In this document: positions 7,574-14,240 of the stretch, one piece after another | Numbering within the stretch: the stretch's first letter is position 1 | Layout: the number at the start of each line of letters is the position of its first letter | Origin: DATKCJ01 sp035513275 | GTDB lineage: Bacteria; Verrucomicrobiota; Verrucomicrobiia; Opitutales; Opitutaceae | Length of the DNA stretch: 18,946 bases | Assembly: GCA_035513275.1 (NCBI GenBank) | Contig: DATKCJ010000043.1 | Coordinates: 1 to 18,946, forward strand | Direction: 5' to 3' | Program-made: the position numbers and the translations under genes | Notes under the pieces: model-generated | What the model was told of the DNA's origin: nothing | Seen by the model: the letters and a program-made list of their open reading frames with translations, nothing else | The model's database searches: none

Positions 7574-7708
7574 TTAAACCACAGAGGCACAGAGGCACAG
7601 AGGTCACGGAGAAACAGGGACAGCCTGGAATCGGAAGCGGAGAGGGTCTGAAACGCATTCTTCGATTCATTTGCTGTCCCTTTGTGTCTCTGTGTCTTTG
7701 TGGTTTAA
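7574..7708. repeat. Dispersed inverted-repeat element of the AACCACAGAGGCACAGAG type
   Basis: A 135-bp element whose ends are imperfect inverted copies: TTAAACCACAGAGGCACAGA from 7574 and, on the other strand, TTAAACCACAAAGACACAGA from 7708. Each arm is about 30-35 bp of purine-rich CACAGAG repeats with a few mismatches, around a unique centre. This motif is widely scattered in bacterial genomes and gives spurious NHRGTEAQR-like peptides; I recognise it from memory. No transposase. It fills most of the divergent gap between the deacetylase and transporter genes, so it could affect both promoters. Confidence 0.75.
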
Positions 7709-7775
7709 TCGGCAAACCCACGCCTTGTGTTTTCCCGGCGGACCGGTCTGATGGCCGAACCCTCTCGCACGCTGC

Positions 7776-9086
7776 ATGAGCACACCTGCCGCCCCCGTCG
7801 TCCGCAATCCATGGTTCTGGGTTCCGTCGTCCTACCTCGCCGAGGGCATTCCCTTCGCGATGGTCATCTGGGTCGCGGGCACGATGTTCAAGGACCTCGG
7901 CCACACTGACGGCCAGATCACGCTCGCGACCGCGAGCATCGGCATCGCGTGGTCGCTCAAGCCGCTCTGGGCGGCGTTTCTCGACATGTATCGCACGAAG
8001 AAGTTCTTCGTGCTCGCGATGGAAGTGCTGATGGCACTGCTGCTCGCGGGGATCGCGCTGGTGCTGCCGCTCCCGAATTATTTCCAGATCACGATCGCGG
8101 TGCTGTGGGTGCTGGCGTTTGCGTCGGCGACACAGGACATCTGCGTCGACGGAGTTTACATCACGTCGCTCGACGCGAAACGGCAGGCTGCGTTCATTGG
8201 CGTGCAAGGCGTCTTCTGGAACGTCGGCCGGCTCTTCGGCACGGCTCTGGTCGTGTGGATCGCGGGATCGCTCAAGGAGGACCACGGCATGTCGACCGAG
8301 GCCGCGTGGGGGTGGGCACTCGCACTCTCTGGTGCGACCCTTGCCATACTTGCCATCTATCACTGGTTCATCCTGCCTACGGGTTCGATCACGGAGCGCC
8401 CGAAGAGCGTCGGCGAGATCGCGCGCACGTTTTGGGACACGATCGTCGAGTTCTTCAAGAAGGACAGCATCTGGGGCATGCTCGTCTTCGTGTTCCTCTA
8501 CCGCAGTTCCGAGGGTCTTCTGCTGCTCGAAGGACGGCTCTTCCTGCAAGCGTCGCCCGAGTCGGGCGGCATCGGACTCACGCTGAAGGAACTGGGCGTC
8601 ATCGATGGCACGATCAGCACGATCGTGAGCCTCGGCGCGGGCCTGCTCGGCGGTGCGTTCATGGCGAAGTTCGGACTGAATAGGAAGACGCTCATCTTCA
8701 TGGCGCTCTGTCTGAACATCCCGCACATCACCTACGTGATCATGTCGCAGCTCGCGGGCCCGGACCACTCGTTGTCTCTCGTCACGATCGGCACGCTCGT
8801 GACAATCGAGAAGTTCGGTTACTCGTTCGGCTTCGTGGCGAACATGCTCTACATGATGCAGCAGATTTCGCCGGGGAAATACCACATGACGCACTATGCG
8901 TTCTGCACGGCGCTGATGAACCTCATGCTCGTGCCCACGCAGATGGTGAGCGGCCCGCTCGCCGACCACTTCGGCTACAAGACCTACTTCATCATCGTGA
9001 TGTTTGCTGCGATTCCGTCGGTGACCGCCGCGGCCTTCGCGCCGTTCCCACGCAAGATCAACCACGACGGCTCGCCGAGGACTTGA
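7776..9086 (+). CDS. MFS transporter, AmpG/PAT-like
   Basis: A 436-residue polytopic inner-membrane protein of the major facilitator superfamily, with about 12 hydrophobic segments. AmpG-like marks: YLAEGIPFAMVIWVAGTMFK in helix 1; GIAWSLKPLWAAFLDMY (56-72) for the helix 2/3 loop motif; and FASATQDICVDGVYI (115-129), equivalent to the SQDIxxDA signature of muropeptide permeases and acetyl-CoA transporter-like proteins. The second half has EKFGYSFGFVANMLYMM (345-361). AmpG imports anhydro-muropeptides. Here the cargo is unknown, but the divergent secreted deacetylase suggests a sugar or cell-wall fragment (inference). ATG start without a clear Shine-Dalgarno. The sixA-like gene starts 53 bp later on the same strand. 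Confidence 0.82.
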   Translation: MSTPAAPVVRNPWFWVPSSYLAEGIPFAMVIWVAGTMFKDLGHTDGQITLATASIGIAWSLKPLWAAFLDMYRTKKFFVLAMEVLMALLLAGIALVLPLPNYFQITIAVLWVLAFASATQDICVDGVYITSLDAKRQAAFIGVQGVFWNVGRLFGTALVVWIAGSLKEDHGMSTEAAWGWALALSGATLAILAIYHWFILPTGSITERPKSVGEIARTFWDTIVEFFKKDSIWGMLVFVFLYRSSEGLLLLEGRLFLQASPESGGIGLTLKELGVIDGTISTIVSLGAGLLGGAFMAKFGLNRKTLIFMALCLNIPHITYVIMSQLAGPDHSLSLVTIGTLVTIEKFGYSFGFVANMLYMMQQISPGKYHMTHYAFCTALMNLMLVPTQMVSGPLADHFGYKTYFIIVMFAAIPSVTAAAFAPFPRKINHDGSPRT

Positions 9087-9139
9087 ACGGTTGGCGCCGC
9101 GAGGCGAGGCCATGCCGGCGGGCCCGGCCGTTTGAAGTC

Positions 9140-9655
9140 ATGAACCTCTACATTCTGCGACACGCGATTGCGGCGCATCCCGGGGATCGGGGGATGCCCG
9201 CGGGTCTCAGCGACTTCGACCGGCCGCTCACTGCAGAAGGCCGCCGCAAGCTGCGGCTCTCGATCGCGGGGATCGAGGCGCTCGGCGTCAGGCCAGATCT
9301 CGTCGTGACCAGCCCGCTCGTGCGCGCCGTCCAGACAGCGGAGATATTCGCGAAGATCGTGGGAATACGGCGCGCGGCGTTGGTAGTGTCCGCGCTCCTT
9401 GCGCCCGGCGGCAACAGAAGGGAACTCATCCGCGAGATCGATCGGCTCGCGCAGCAGACGTCCGATATCCTGCTTGTTGGCCATGAGCCGGACCTCGGTG
9501 AACTGATTGGGCTCCTGTGCGCCGGCAGCGCATCAGCGACTTTTGAACTGAAGAAAGGCGGCCTCGCCAAACTTGAGTCTGCCAAGCTCCGTCACGGTCG
9601 CTGCGCCACGCTCGCCTGGCTCCTCACGCCAAAGCAACTGCGAGGGATTGGGTGA
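9140..9655 (+). CDS. sixA: SixA-like phosphohistidine phosphatase
   Basis: A 171-residue single-domain histidine phosphatase of the SixA branch. It opens with the RHG-type catalytic motif LYILRHAIA (R7, nucleophile H8). LSDFDRPLTAEGRRKL gives the usual GxR-like region. TSPLVRAVQTAEI (57-69) supplies the phosphate-binding Arg, and LLVGHEPDLGELI (111-123) the second catalytic His (H115). E. coli SixA dephosphorylates phosphohistidine on phosphocarrier NPr; the partner here is unknown. Upstream in-frame codons from 9083 would add 19 residues ahead of the catalytic motif, so ATG 9140 was chosen. The gene is convergent with the APH-fold kinase, 134 bp away. Confidence 0.85.
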   Translation: MNLYILRHAIAAHPGDRGMPAGLSDFDRPLTAEGRRKLRLSIAGIEALGVRPDLVVTSPLVRAVQTAEIFAKIVGIRRAALVVSALLAPGGNRRELIREIDRLAQQTSDILLVGHEPDLGELIGLLCAGSASATFELKKGGLAKLESAKLRHGRCATLAWLLTPKQLRGIG

Positions 9656-9697
9656 TGCCGCTGCGCTGAGAATTGGCACCTGTGCTGTCCGTCATGA

Positions 9698-9714
9698 GCG
9701 TCTGAATCAGACGC
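9698..9714. terminator. 17-bp palindrome between convergent genes
   Basis: GCGTCTGA-A-TCAGACGC is a perfect 8-bp inverted repeat about a single central base. As RNA it can form a 6-bp stem with a 5-nt loop in either direction. It lies in the 134-bp gap where sixA and the APH-like gene converge, which fits a bidirectional transcript end. No T-run follows on either strand, so factor-independent termination is doubtful. Confidence 0.4.
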
Positions 9715-9789
9715 AAGCAATCTTCGACACGATCCCACACCTTGAGACCTTGCTGGCCCGTTTTGCGACTGCCCCGAAATACCGGTCAA

Positions 9790-10560
9790 TCACAAACGTT
9801 TAGCCTGAGCCCTTTCGTCACTCCTGCCAGACCGCATGGCAATACCAGCGCCGATCTTGTCGCGATTGTGCAACGTCCAATGTCTACACTGTCGCGCCCA
9901 CGATCTGACATTCGACCATTTGACGCTGATGCCCTTCGGCAATTTCGCCAGGATCCTCTGCTGTGCCTGAAGAACCAGTTCGAGAGGGTTCCAGGTCGCG
10001 GCTGGGTCGTAGGCGGTCACGAAATCCACCAGCTTTGATCCCTGTTCCTCCGCATCGAGTTTGTGGTCGCCAATATGCAGCCACGTCCACGCGGCATGGC
10101 CAACATCCGTTTCACGCCCTCCCGGATGTGCCGAGTCAAAATCGATGAGTCCGAACGGCAATCCGTCGCGGAACACGAAGTTGGGAGGGCCCGGGTCCCC
10201 GTGGCAGACAACCTCGCACTCGCCTTTCAGCTCACAGTCTCCGGTAGCATCGTGAAACAACTTCAGCAGCCGTGCGCAGGCAACCCACTGCTCCTTCCGG
10301 AACCCACCGATCTGGTGATGCACGTCTCCATGGATGTAGCTGAACTTGGCGCGGCCCTTGTCATCGATTCCGAGGAAGCGCGGAACCCCATCGAACCCGC
10401 GTCGCTCTAGGTGGCGAAGAAGGTCGTGCGCAAAAGCCGACTGCTCCGTTAACGGGCGCCGCACGGTATCGCCGACGCGAACAAGTCCAGCGGTGCTCAG
10501 GCCGCCTTTCAATGCGAGTTCCTTGCCAATCACGCGGTCAAAAAAGTTGCGCAAGAACAT
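9790..10560 (-). CDS. Aminoglycoside phosphotransferase (APH)-fold kinase
   Basis: A 256-residue protein of the APH/choline kinase-like family. The catalytic loop VVCHGDPGPPNFVF (about 117-130) contains the HGDxxxxN motif with catalytic Asp122 and Asn127. GLIDFDSAHPG (137-147) gives the metal-binding Asp. The N-terminal lobe is short: GLVRVGDTVRRPLTEQSAFA and a LLRHLERRGFDGVPRFLGID stretch normal for the family. Members phosphorylate antibiotics, homoserine, choline, sugars or other small molecules, so resistance cannot be assumed. ATG start at 10560, monocistronic, opposite in direction to both neighbours. Its codon use looks less GC-biased at third positions than its neighbours by eye, which may mean a later acquisition (weak inference). 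Confidence 0.8.
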   Translation of the reverse strand: MFLRNFFDRVIGKELALKGGLSTAGLVRVGDTVRRPLTEQSAFAHDLLRHLERRGFDGVPRFLGIDDKGRAKFSYIHGDVHHQIGGFRKEQWVACARLLKLFHDATGDCELKGECEVVCHGDPGPPNFVFRDGLPFGLIDFDSAHPGGRETDVGHAAWTWLHIGDHKLDAEEQGSKLVDFVTAYDPAATWNPLELVLQAQQRILAKLPKGISVKWSNVRSWARQCRHWTLHNRDKIGAGIAMRSGRSDERAQAKRL

Positions 10561-10929
10561 GGGCTGATATTGACCGCGGCACTTGCTTGCTTCGCTCTCG
10601 ATTAGTGGCCTAACAGTGCTACTCAGCCACCGGCATAAGCGTAATGTCGACGGAGGCCATGGGGTCCAGAAGATAGGGTAAGCTGCAGATGTTCAACGCC
10701 GGTTTCTCCAACTTACGCTTTTGCAGGGGGGCGGGAATTCCGGCAAATGCCTCAGTTCGGACGCAGCGGTGAGAACGGATTTGTACGAACTCTCAAGATC
10801 GAGCCGTGAGCGGCAGGTGTCGATCGGCTCCGGGGCCTATTCTCGAAACTCCTTTCGGCGGCCAGGGTCTGAGGGCATTCTGACCGGCAGAAGTTTTTGC
10901 AGACAAATCCGGACCCCGGCGACGCTTCC
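10561..10929. other. Divergent intergenic region, no gene seen
   Basis: This 369-bp stretch separates the minus-strand kinase from the plus-strand sigma factor and should carry both promoters. It holds GTGGC/GCCAC arms (10606-10610 and 10626-10630). It also has a 12-nt inverted repeat with one mismatch, GCATAAGCGTAA (10633-10644) against TTACGCTTTTGC (10713-10724). No convincing -35/-10 pair, RNA gene or short coding sequence was seen. Confidence 0.5.
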
Positions 10930-11472
10930 ATGGACAGAGACGACCCTAAAGATGGCTCACGGATGGAGGAATCGAGCGACCATGAACCTTGGACACAATG
11001 GCTGCGCCAGCACGGCCCGCGACTGCTTCTGCTCGCGCGGCAGTGGACGCGCTCGGCTGCGGATGCCGAGGACGTCGTCCAGGAAGCATTCATCCGTTTT
11101 TGGCGCCACCAGCGCAAGCTGCCGGGTTCGCCGTTCGCGCTCCTCGTCACTTCGATTCGCCGTGCGGCCATCGATCTCGGGCGTCGCGAATCGCGTCGCA
11201 CCGCACGCGAGGAAGCTGCGCTGGCCGGCGAACCTGCCGAGGCGTGGTTCGAGCCGGAGATGGATGGAAACGACGAGCGCCGCGCGGGCCTCGAGGCTGC
11301 AATCCGCGTCCTCCCCGAGGCGCAGCGTGAGGTGATCGTGATGAAGATTTGGAGCGACATGACTTTTGAAGAGATTGGCAAGGCGCTCGAATGCCCCGCC
11401 AACACGGCGGCTTCGCGCTACCGCTATGCGATGGCTGCGCTGCGCCGCGAACTGAACGCACCCGTGCGATGA
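10930..11472 (+). CDS. ECF-type RNA polymerase sigma factor
   Basis: A 180-residue extracytoplasmic-function sigma-70 factor. Region 2 spans about 28-60: HGPRLLLLARQWTRSAADAEDVVQEAFIRFW, with the typical DAEDVVQEAF core. A short charged linker follows, then region 4 at about 120-175: LPEAQREVIVMKIWSDMTFEEIGKAL and the recognition helix ANTAASRYRYAMAALRREL. Regions 1.1 and 3 are absent, as expected for the ECF class. ATG 10930 was chosen over a TTG at 10897; ATG 10963 is another candidate. Its stop overlaps the next gene's start (ATGA), so sigma and anti-sigma are made together. The regulon is unknown, though autoregulation would be usual. Confidence 0.92.
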   Translation: MDRDDPKDGSRMEESSDHEPWTQWLRQHGPRLLLLARQWTRSAADAEDVVQEAFIRFWRHQRKLPGSPFALLVTSIRRAAIDLGRRESRRTAREEAALAGEPAEAWFEPEMDGNDERRAGLEAAIRVLPEAQREVIVMKIWSDMTFEEIGKALECPANTAASRYRYAMAALRRELNAPVR

Positions 11473-11966
11473 GCGACGATTTCACAGATCTTGAAAACGA
11501 GCTGAAGCAGCTCCGTCCGCGCGCAATGCCCGCGCCGCTCATCGGTCGCGTCGCGAAGGAGCTCGCCGAGCCGTCCCGCCGCCGCGGTTTGTTCGCGGAG
11601 TGGCGCACGTGGATTCTGCCCGCCGCTGCGGCTGCTGCGCTCGCACTGACCGTGACTTCGATTCCATTCATGATGCGCGAGCGCGGCATCGAGGCAGAAA
11701 CAGCCGTCGTTCAGCCCGCGCCGAATCCCGCAAACGTTTCTGCTGCTGCGCCGACGCCCGCGCGGCTGCACCCGGTGCGCGCGACCAACGTGCTCTACGA
11801 CGCCGTCAACGAGGGCATCGTCTATCTCGACGAAGATACACCCGCGCAGCGCATGCGCCTGAGCTACCTCGACACGATCACATGGGAGAATCCCAAGGGC
11901 GGGGCCTCGCTCCAGTGGACCGTGCCGCGCGAGGAGATCTATTTTGTTCCTGTCACAGCCAACTGA
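11469..11966 (+). CDS. Single-pass membrane protein, probable anti-sigma factor
   Basis: A 165-residue protein with a short cytoplasmic N-terminus (LENELKQLRPRAMPAPLIGRVAKEL, about 8-32), one transmembrane helix at about 47-68 (WILPAAAAAALALTVTSIPF) and a periplasmic C-terminal part rich in Ala/Pro. It ends with a beta-rich tail (GIVYLDEDTPAQRMRLSYLD, EEIYFVPV). There is no HxxxCxxC zinc-binding anti-sigma motif. The anti-sigma role rests on the ATGA overlap with the ECF sigma gene, the topology and resemblance to Verrucomicrobia proteins of this kind. The next gene starts 10 bp after its stop, so all three form one operon. Confidence 0.75.
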   Translation: MSDDFTDLENELKQLRPRAMPAPLIGRVAKELAEPSRRRGLFAEWRTWILPAAAAAALALTVTSIPFMMRERGIEAETAVVQPAPNPANVSAAAPTPARLHPVRATNVLYDAVNEGIVYLDEDTPAQRMRLSYLDTITWENPKGGASLQWTVPREEIYFVPVTAN

Positions 11967-11976
11967 GGAAAATTCC

Positions 11977-13029
11977 ATGAACCACACCCCATCGAAAATG
12001 AAACTTTTGTGCGGCGCACTCGCGCTGCTCGTCACTGCGGGCGGCGTTTTCGCCGCCGCCGACAACATGCCCCCACCGCCTCCCGGGAAGCGACTCGACA
12101 TCCATCGGGAACACCGCGACAGGGAACGGCACATGCGCGTCCTCAACGCCGAGGACATGCCGAAGGAAAAGGTCACCTACCTTGGCGTTGAGACCGGACG
12201 CGTTTCGCCGACAGTCGCCGCGCAGCTCGGGATCACCGAGCGCACCGGCCTCACCGTGCTTCGTGTCGTAGAGGACAGTCCGGCCGCAGGAATCCTAGAG
12301 CAGCACGACATTCTCACGAAGTTCAACGACCAGATTCTGGTCAACGAGCCGCAGCTATCGGTGCTCGTGCGCTCGATGAAGCCGGGAGACGAAGTCTCGC
12401 TCACGTTCCTGCGCGGCGCGAAGGAAACGAAGGCGCGCGTGAAGCTCGGCGAGCAAGAGGTGCCGAAGATGGCGTGGCGCGAAGGATTCCCACACAATAT
12501 CGACCTCGACAATTTCCGCTTCGAGTTTGGCGATGCGGCAGGCGAATGGGGCGAGAAGGCCCGCGAATGGGCCGAGAAGGCGCGTGAGATGTCGGGCCGG
12601 GTGCGTGACGACGTGGAGCACACGCTTCGAGTGCTGCGCTCCGATGACGGCGGCGGCGCACACATCTTTGTCGATGAGGGTGGCCCGATGAAGCGCGTGA
12701 CGCGCATCAACAAGAATCGTGGCAACATCGTGCTCGTCGACGATGCGGGTCGCGTCGAGTTGAAGATGAAGGGGGATGTCAGGCACGCAGTCGTGAGGAA
12801 CAATGATGGCAAGGTCCTCTTCGAAGGCCCCGTTGCAAGCGAAGCGGATCGCGCTGCGCTCACGCCCGAGGTGCGCGAGCGACTCCAGAAGGTTGAGTCG
12901 ATGGTCGACATGGAGTTCACGCTGGGCGACGACGCGGAGACGAAGGAGGTCGTGCCCGAGGTCGGGAAGAGGGGCGTGGCGTTCGGCCGCGAGGCTGCGC
13001 CGTGGCCTGTGCGCATTTATTCGCTCTGA
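11977..13029 (+). CDS. Exported PDZ-domain protein of the sigma operon
   Basis: A 350-residue periplasmic protein. Signal peptide at about 1-27 (KMKLLCGALALLVTAGGVFA), then a Pro-rich and charged linker. A PDZ domain covers about 68-150 (YLGVETGRVSPTVAAQLGI, GLTVLRVVEDSPAAGILEQH, DILTKFND). Next comes an amphipathic helix with a repeated EWGEKAREWAEKARE pattern near 190-204, then a domain I do not recognise (HIFVDEGGPMKRVTRINKN onward). There is no trypsin-like or other protease domain, so it is not a DegP/HtrA protease; it may bind peptide C-termini as a sensor or adaptor. ATG 11977 has one of the few visible Shine-Dalgarno-like sequences here (GAGGA, about 8 bp upstream), and the gene follows the anti-sigma gene by 10 bp. 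Confidence 0.85.
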   Translation: MNHTPSKMKLLCGALALLVTAGGVFAAADNMPPPPPGKRLDIHREHRDRERHMRVLNAEDMPKEKVTYLGVETGRVSPTVAAQLGITERTGLTVLRVVEDSPAAGILEQHDILTKFNDQILVNEPQLSVLVRSMKPGDEVSLTFLRGAKETKARVKLGEQEVPKMAWREGFPHNIDLDNFRFEFGDAAGEWGEKAREWAEKAREMSGRVRDDVEHTLRVLRSDDGGGAHIFVDEGGPMKRVTRINKNRGNIVLVDDAGRVELKMKGDVRHAVVRNNDGKVLFEGPVASEADRAALTPEVRERLQKVESMVDMEFTLGDDAETKEVVPEVGKRGVAFGREAAPWPVRIYSL

Positions 13030-13040
13030 GGGGAGGCTCT

Positions 13041-13104
13041 CCCTGTCCTCACGGACAGGGCCACGTTCGGAACTCCTGAGTAGCCCGCCGCGTGAGCGGC
13101 GGGA
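13041..13104. repeat. Inverted and direct REP pair after the PDZ gene
   Basis: Two hairpins point at opposite strands. At 13041-13064 the minus strand reads GTGG followed by arms CCCTGTCC/GGACAGGG with loop GTGA. At 13080-13104 the plus strand reads GTAG, then arms CCCGCCGC/GCGGCGGG with loop GTGA. The first starts 11 bp beyond the PDZ stop codon, so it could protect or end the operon transcript. Confidence 0.85.
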
Positions 13105-13181
13105 TTGTTTTCACGAACGGGGGACGACAACAACAGAGCCGCGGAACTGGGATGCGTCGCGCGAACTCCGGACGCTTCGGT

Positions 13182-13205
13182 CCCTGTCCTCCCGGACAGG
13201 GCTAC
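13182..13205 (-). repeat. REP with GGGA loop
   Basis: Read on the minus strand this is GTAG, then arms CCCTGTCC/GGACAGGG, but the loop is GGGA instead of GTGA. A degenerate GTAG start follows at 13221 without a clean stem. The rest of the 13030-13326 gap (297 bp) shows no gene and must contain the DUF4199 promoter. Confidence 0.8.
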
Positions 13206-13326
13206 AAACGGAACTCCGATGTAGCACGCCGTTCAACTCGCGAATCACGCCGCTGACCCATGCACCACGACCTCGGGCTTGTGCGGTGTTGCCGAGAGGA
13301 TGCGAACTGTCCATCGTCGGCCGCCT

Positions 13327-13857
13327 ATGAAGCTTTACGTTACCTACGGATTTCTAATCGCGCTCGGTTCGGCCATCCTCACGATGGCGTTGTTCGCACT
13401 TGGGTATCATTCCGAGAATCTCGCGATGGGTCAGAAGTTGGGATATCTCGGCTTCGTTATCGCGATCGCCGGTCTCTCGCTTGGCATGCGCGAATACCGC
13501 AATGAAGTTGGCAAGGGTGTGATGAGCTACGGCCGCGCCCTCGGCACTGGCGTGCTGATCTCGATCTGGTCGGCGGTGTTCGGCGCGGTGTTCAACTTCG
13601 TATACTTTCAATTCATCAACCCCGGCTTCACCGATGCGAATGTGCAGTTCCAAATGGCCGAGATGGAGAGGAAGGGTATGCCGGCAAGCACCGTCGAGCA
13701 GGCTGAGGGAATGATCCGCCTCTTCTCGAGTGCGCCGATGATAACGATCTTGGGCACCATTATGGCGGTGATCTTTGGCGCCGTGCTTTCGCTGATCCTC
13801 GCGGCGATCTTCAAGAGCAAGTCCGGCGTGTCCGCTCCGCCGCACGTGCTGGGCTGA
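13327..13857 (+). CDS. DUF4199 family membrane protein
   Basis: A 176-residue integral membrane protein of the DUF4199 family, function unknown. Four hydrophobic segments: about 5-27 (VTYGFLIALGSAILTMALFA), 36-55 (QKLGYLGFVIAIAGLSLGM), 70-95 (VLISIWSAVFGAVFNFVYF) and 141-165 (MITILGTIMAVIFGAVLSLI). Between the first two pairs is the family's conserved MREYRNEVGKGVMSYGRALG stretch. A hydrophilic periplasmic or cytoplasmic loop (about 97-138) contains MAEMERKGMPASTVEQAEGM. ATG 13327 begins directly at the first membrane segment; an earlier in-frame ATG at 13279 would run back through the repeat region. It is flanked on both sides by REP clusters and looks monocistronic. Confidence 0.85.
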   Translation: MKLYVTYGFLIALGSAILTMALFALGYHSENLAMGQKLGYLGFVIAIAGLSLGMREYRNEVGKGVMSYGRALGTGVLISIWSAVFGAVFNFVYFQFINPGFTDANVQFQMAEMERKGMPASTVEQAEGMIRLFSSAPMITILGTIMAVIFGAVLSLILAAIFKSKSGVSAPPHVLG

Positions 13858-13871
13858 AACTGGCCCGGCCA

Positions 13872-13914
13872 ATTGCGTAAGCTTCCCGGTTGGACCCAGG
13901 GAAGGGTGCGCAAT
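13872..13914. repeat. Long imperfect hairpin after the DUF4199 gene
   Basis: Arms 13872-13887 (ATTGCGTAAGCTTCCC) and 13899-13914 (GGGAAGGGTGCGCAAT) pair at 13 of 16 positions around an 11-nt loop that itself contains GGT/ACC. It starts 15 bp after the stop codon. It lacks a T-run, so a transcript-end role is possible but unproven. It does not have the GTAG head of the other repeats. Confidence 0.55.
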
Positions 13915-13950
13915 GTCGGCGGGTAAAACAGCCGGCGGCGAGCTGGCCGA

Positions 13951-14101
13951 GGCCCGCTGCGTGAGCAGCGGGATTCGGTTGTAGGGTCGCCGCTTGCGGC
14001 GGACCTCTTTGAGTTCACGGCCTCGCGCGAGCGCCAGCCCTACCATCCCTGTCCTTACGGACAGGGCCACATCTTCGTAGCCCGCTGCGTGAGCAGCGGG
14101 A
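13951..14101. repeat. Composite REP module upstream of beta-helix gene 1
   Basis: Four units in about 150 bp. One REP lies at 13951-13973 (arms CCCGCTGC/GCAGCGGG, loop GTGA). A GTAGGG-headed hairpin at 13981-14006 has loop CTTG in stem GCCG/CGGC, with an inverted CCCTAC end at 14038-14043. An inverted REP at 14047-14070 has arms CCCTGTCC/GGACAGGG and loop GTAA. A GTAG REP at 14077-14101 has arms CCCGCTGC/GCAGCGGG and loop GTGA. The same order and spacing recurs before the second beta-helix gene. Confidence 0.88.
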
Positions 14102-14121
14102 CCTCGCGTGGAAACCGCGCT

Positions 14122-14189
14122 CCCCGCGCTAATGTGAGCGCGATTTCACGCCTGATGCCTTTGACGACGCTGCCATGGCGTGCAGATTG
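14122..14189 (+). promoter_or_regulatory. Leader block shared by both beta-helix genes (copy 1)
   Basis: CCCCGCGCTAATGTGAGC (14122-14139) is identical in copy 2. The next 28 bp match at about 23 positions and end in TTGACG (14161-14166). TGCAGATTG follows, 17 bp after TTGACG in both copies. TTGACG is a fair -35, but AGATTG is a poor -10, so this is a candidate promoter or regulatory region only. It ends about 50 bp before the ATG. Confidence 0.4.
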
Positions 14190-14240
14190 TCCGGAGCCGC
14201 CGATCAACCCCGACTCAGCCGCCGCAACCTTTCACCCCAC

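Noticed and set aside
7500..9113. 537-residue open frame antisense to the MFS transporter
   Set aside because: It is Arg/Glu/His-rich low-complexity sequence without a recognisable fold, and the plus strand encodes a clear 12-helix transporter.
10611..10660. Integron attC-like start (GCCTAAC) near the kinase gene
   Set aside because: No matching GTTRRRY right end, no paired inner boxes and no integrase; the match is a single short motif.
14131..14150. CRP- or lac-operator-like site (TGTGAG...TTCAC) upstream of beta-helix gene 1
   Set aside because: The half-site spacing is wrong for CRP and the second half is lost in copy 2 (TTCGC), so the symmetry is not conserved.
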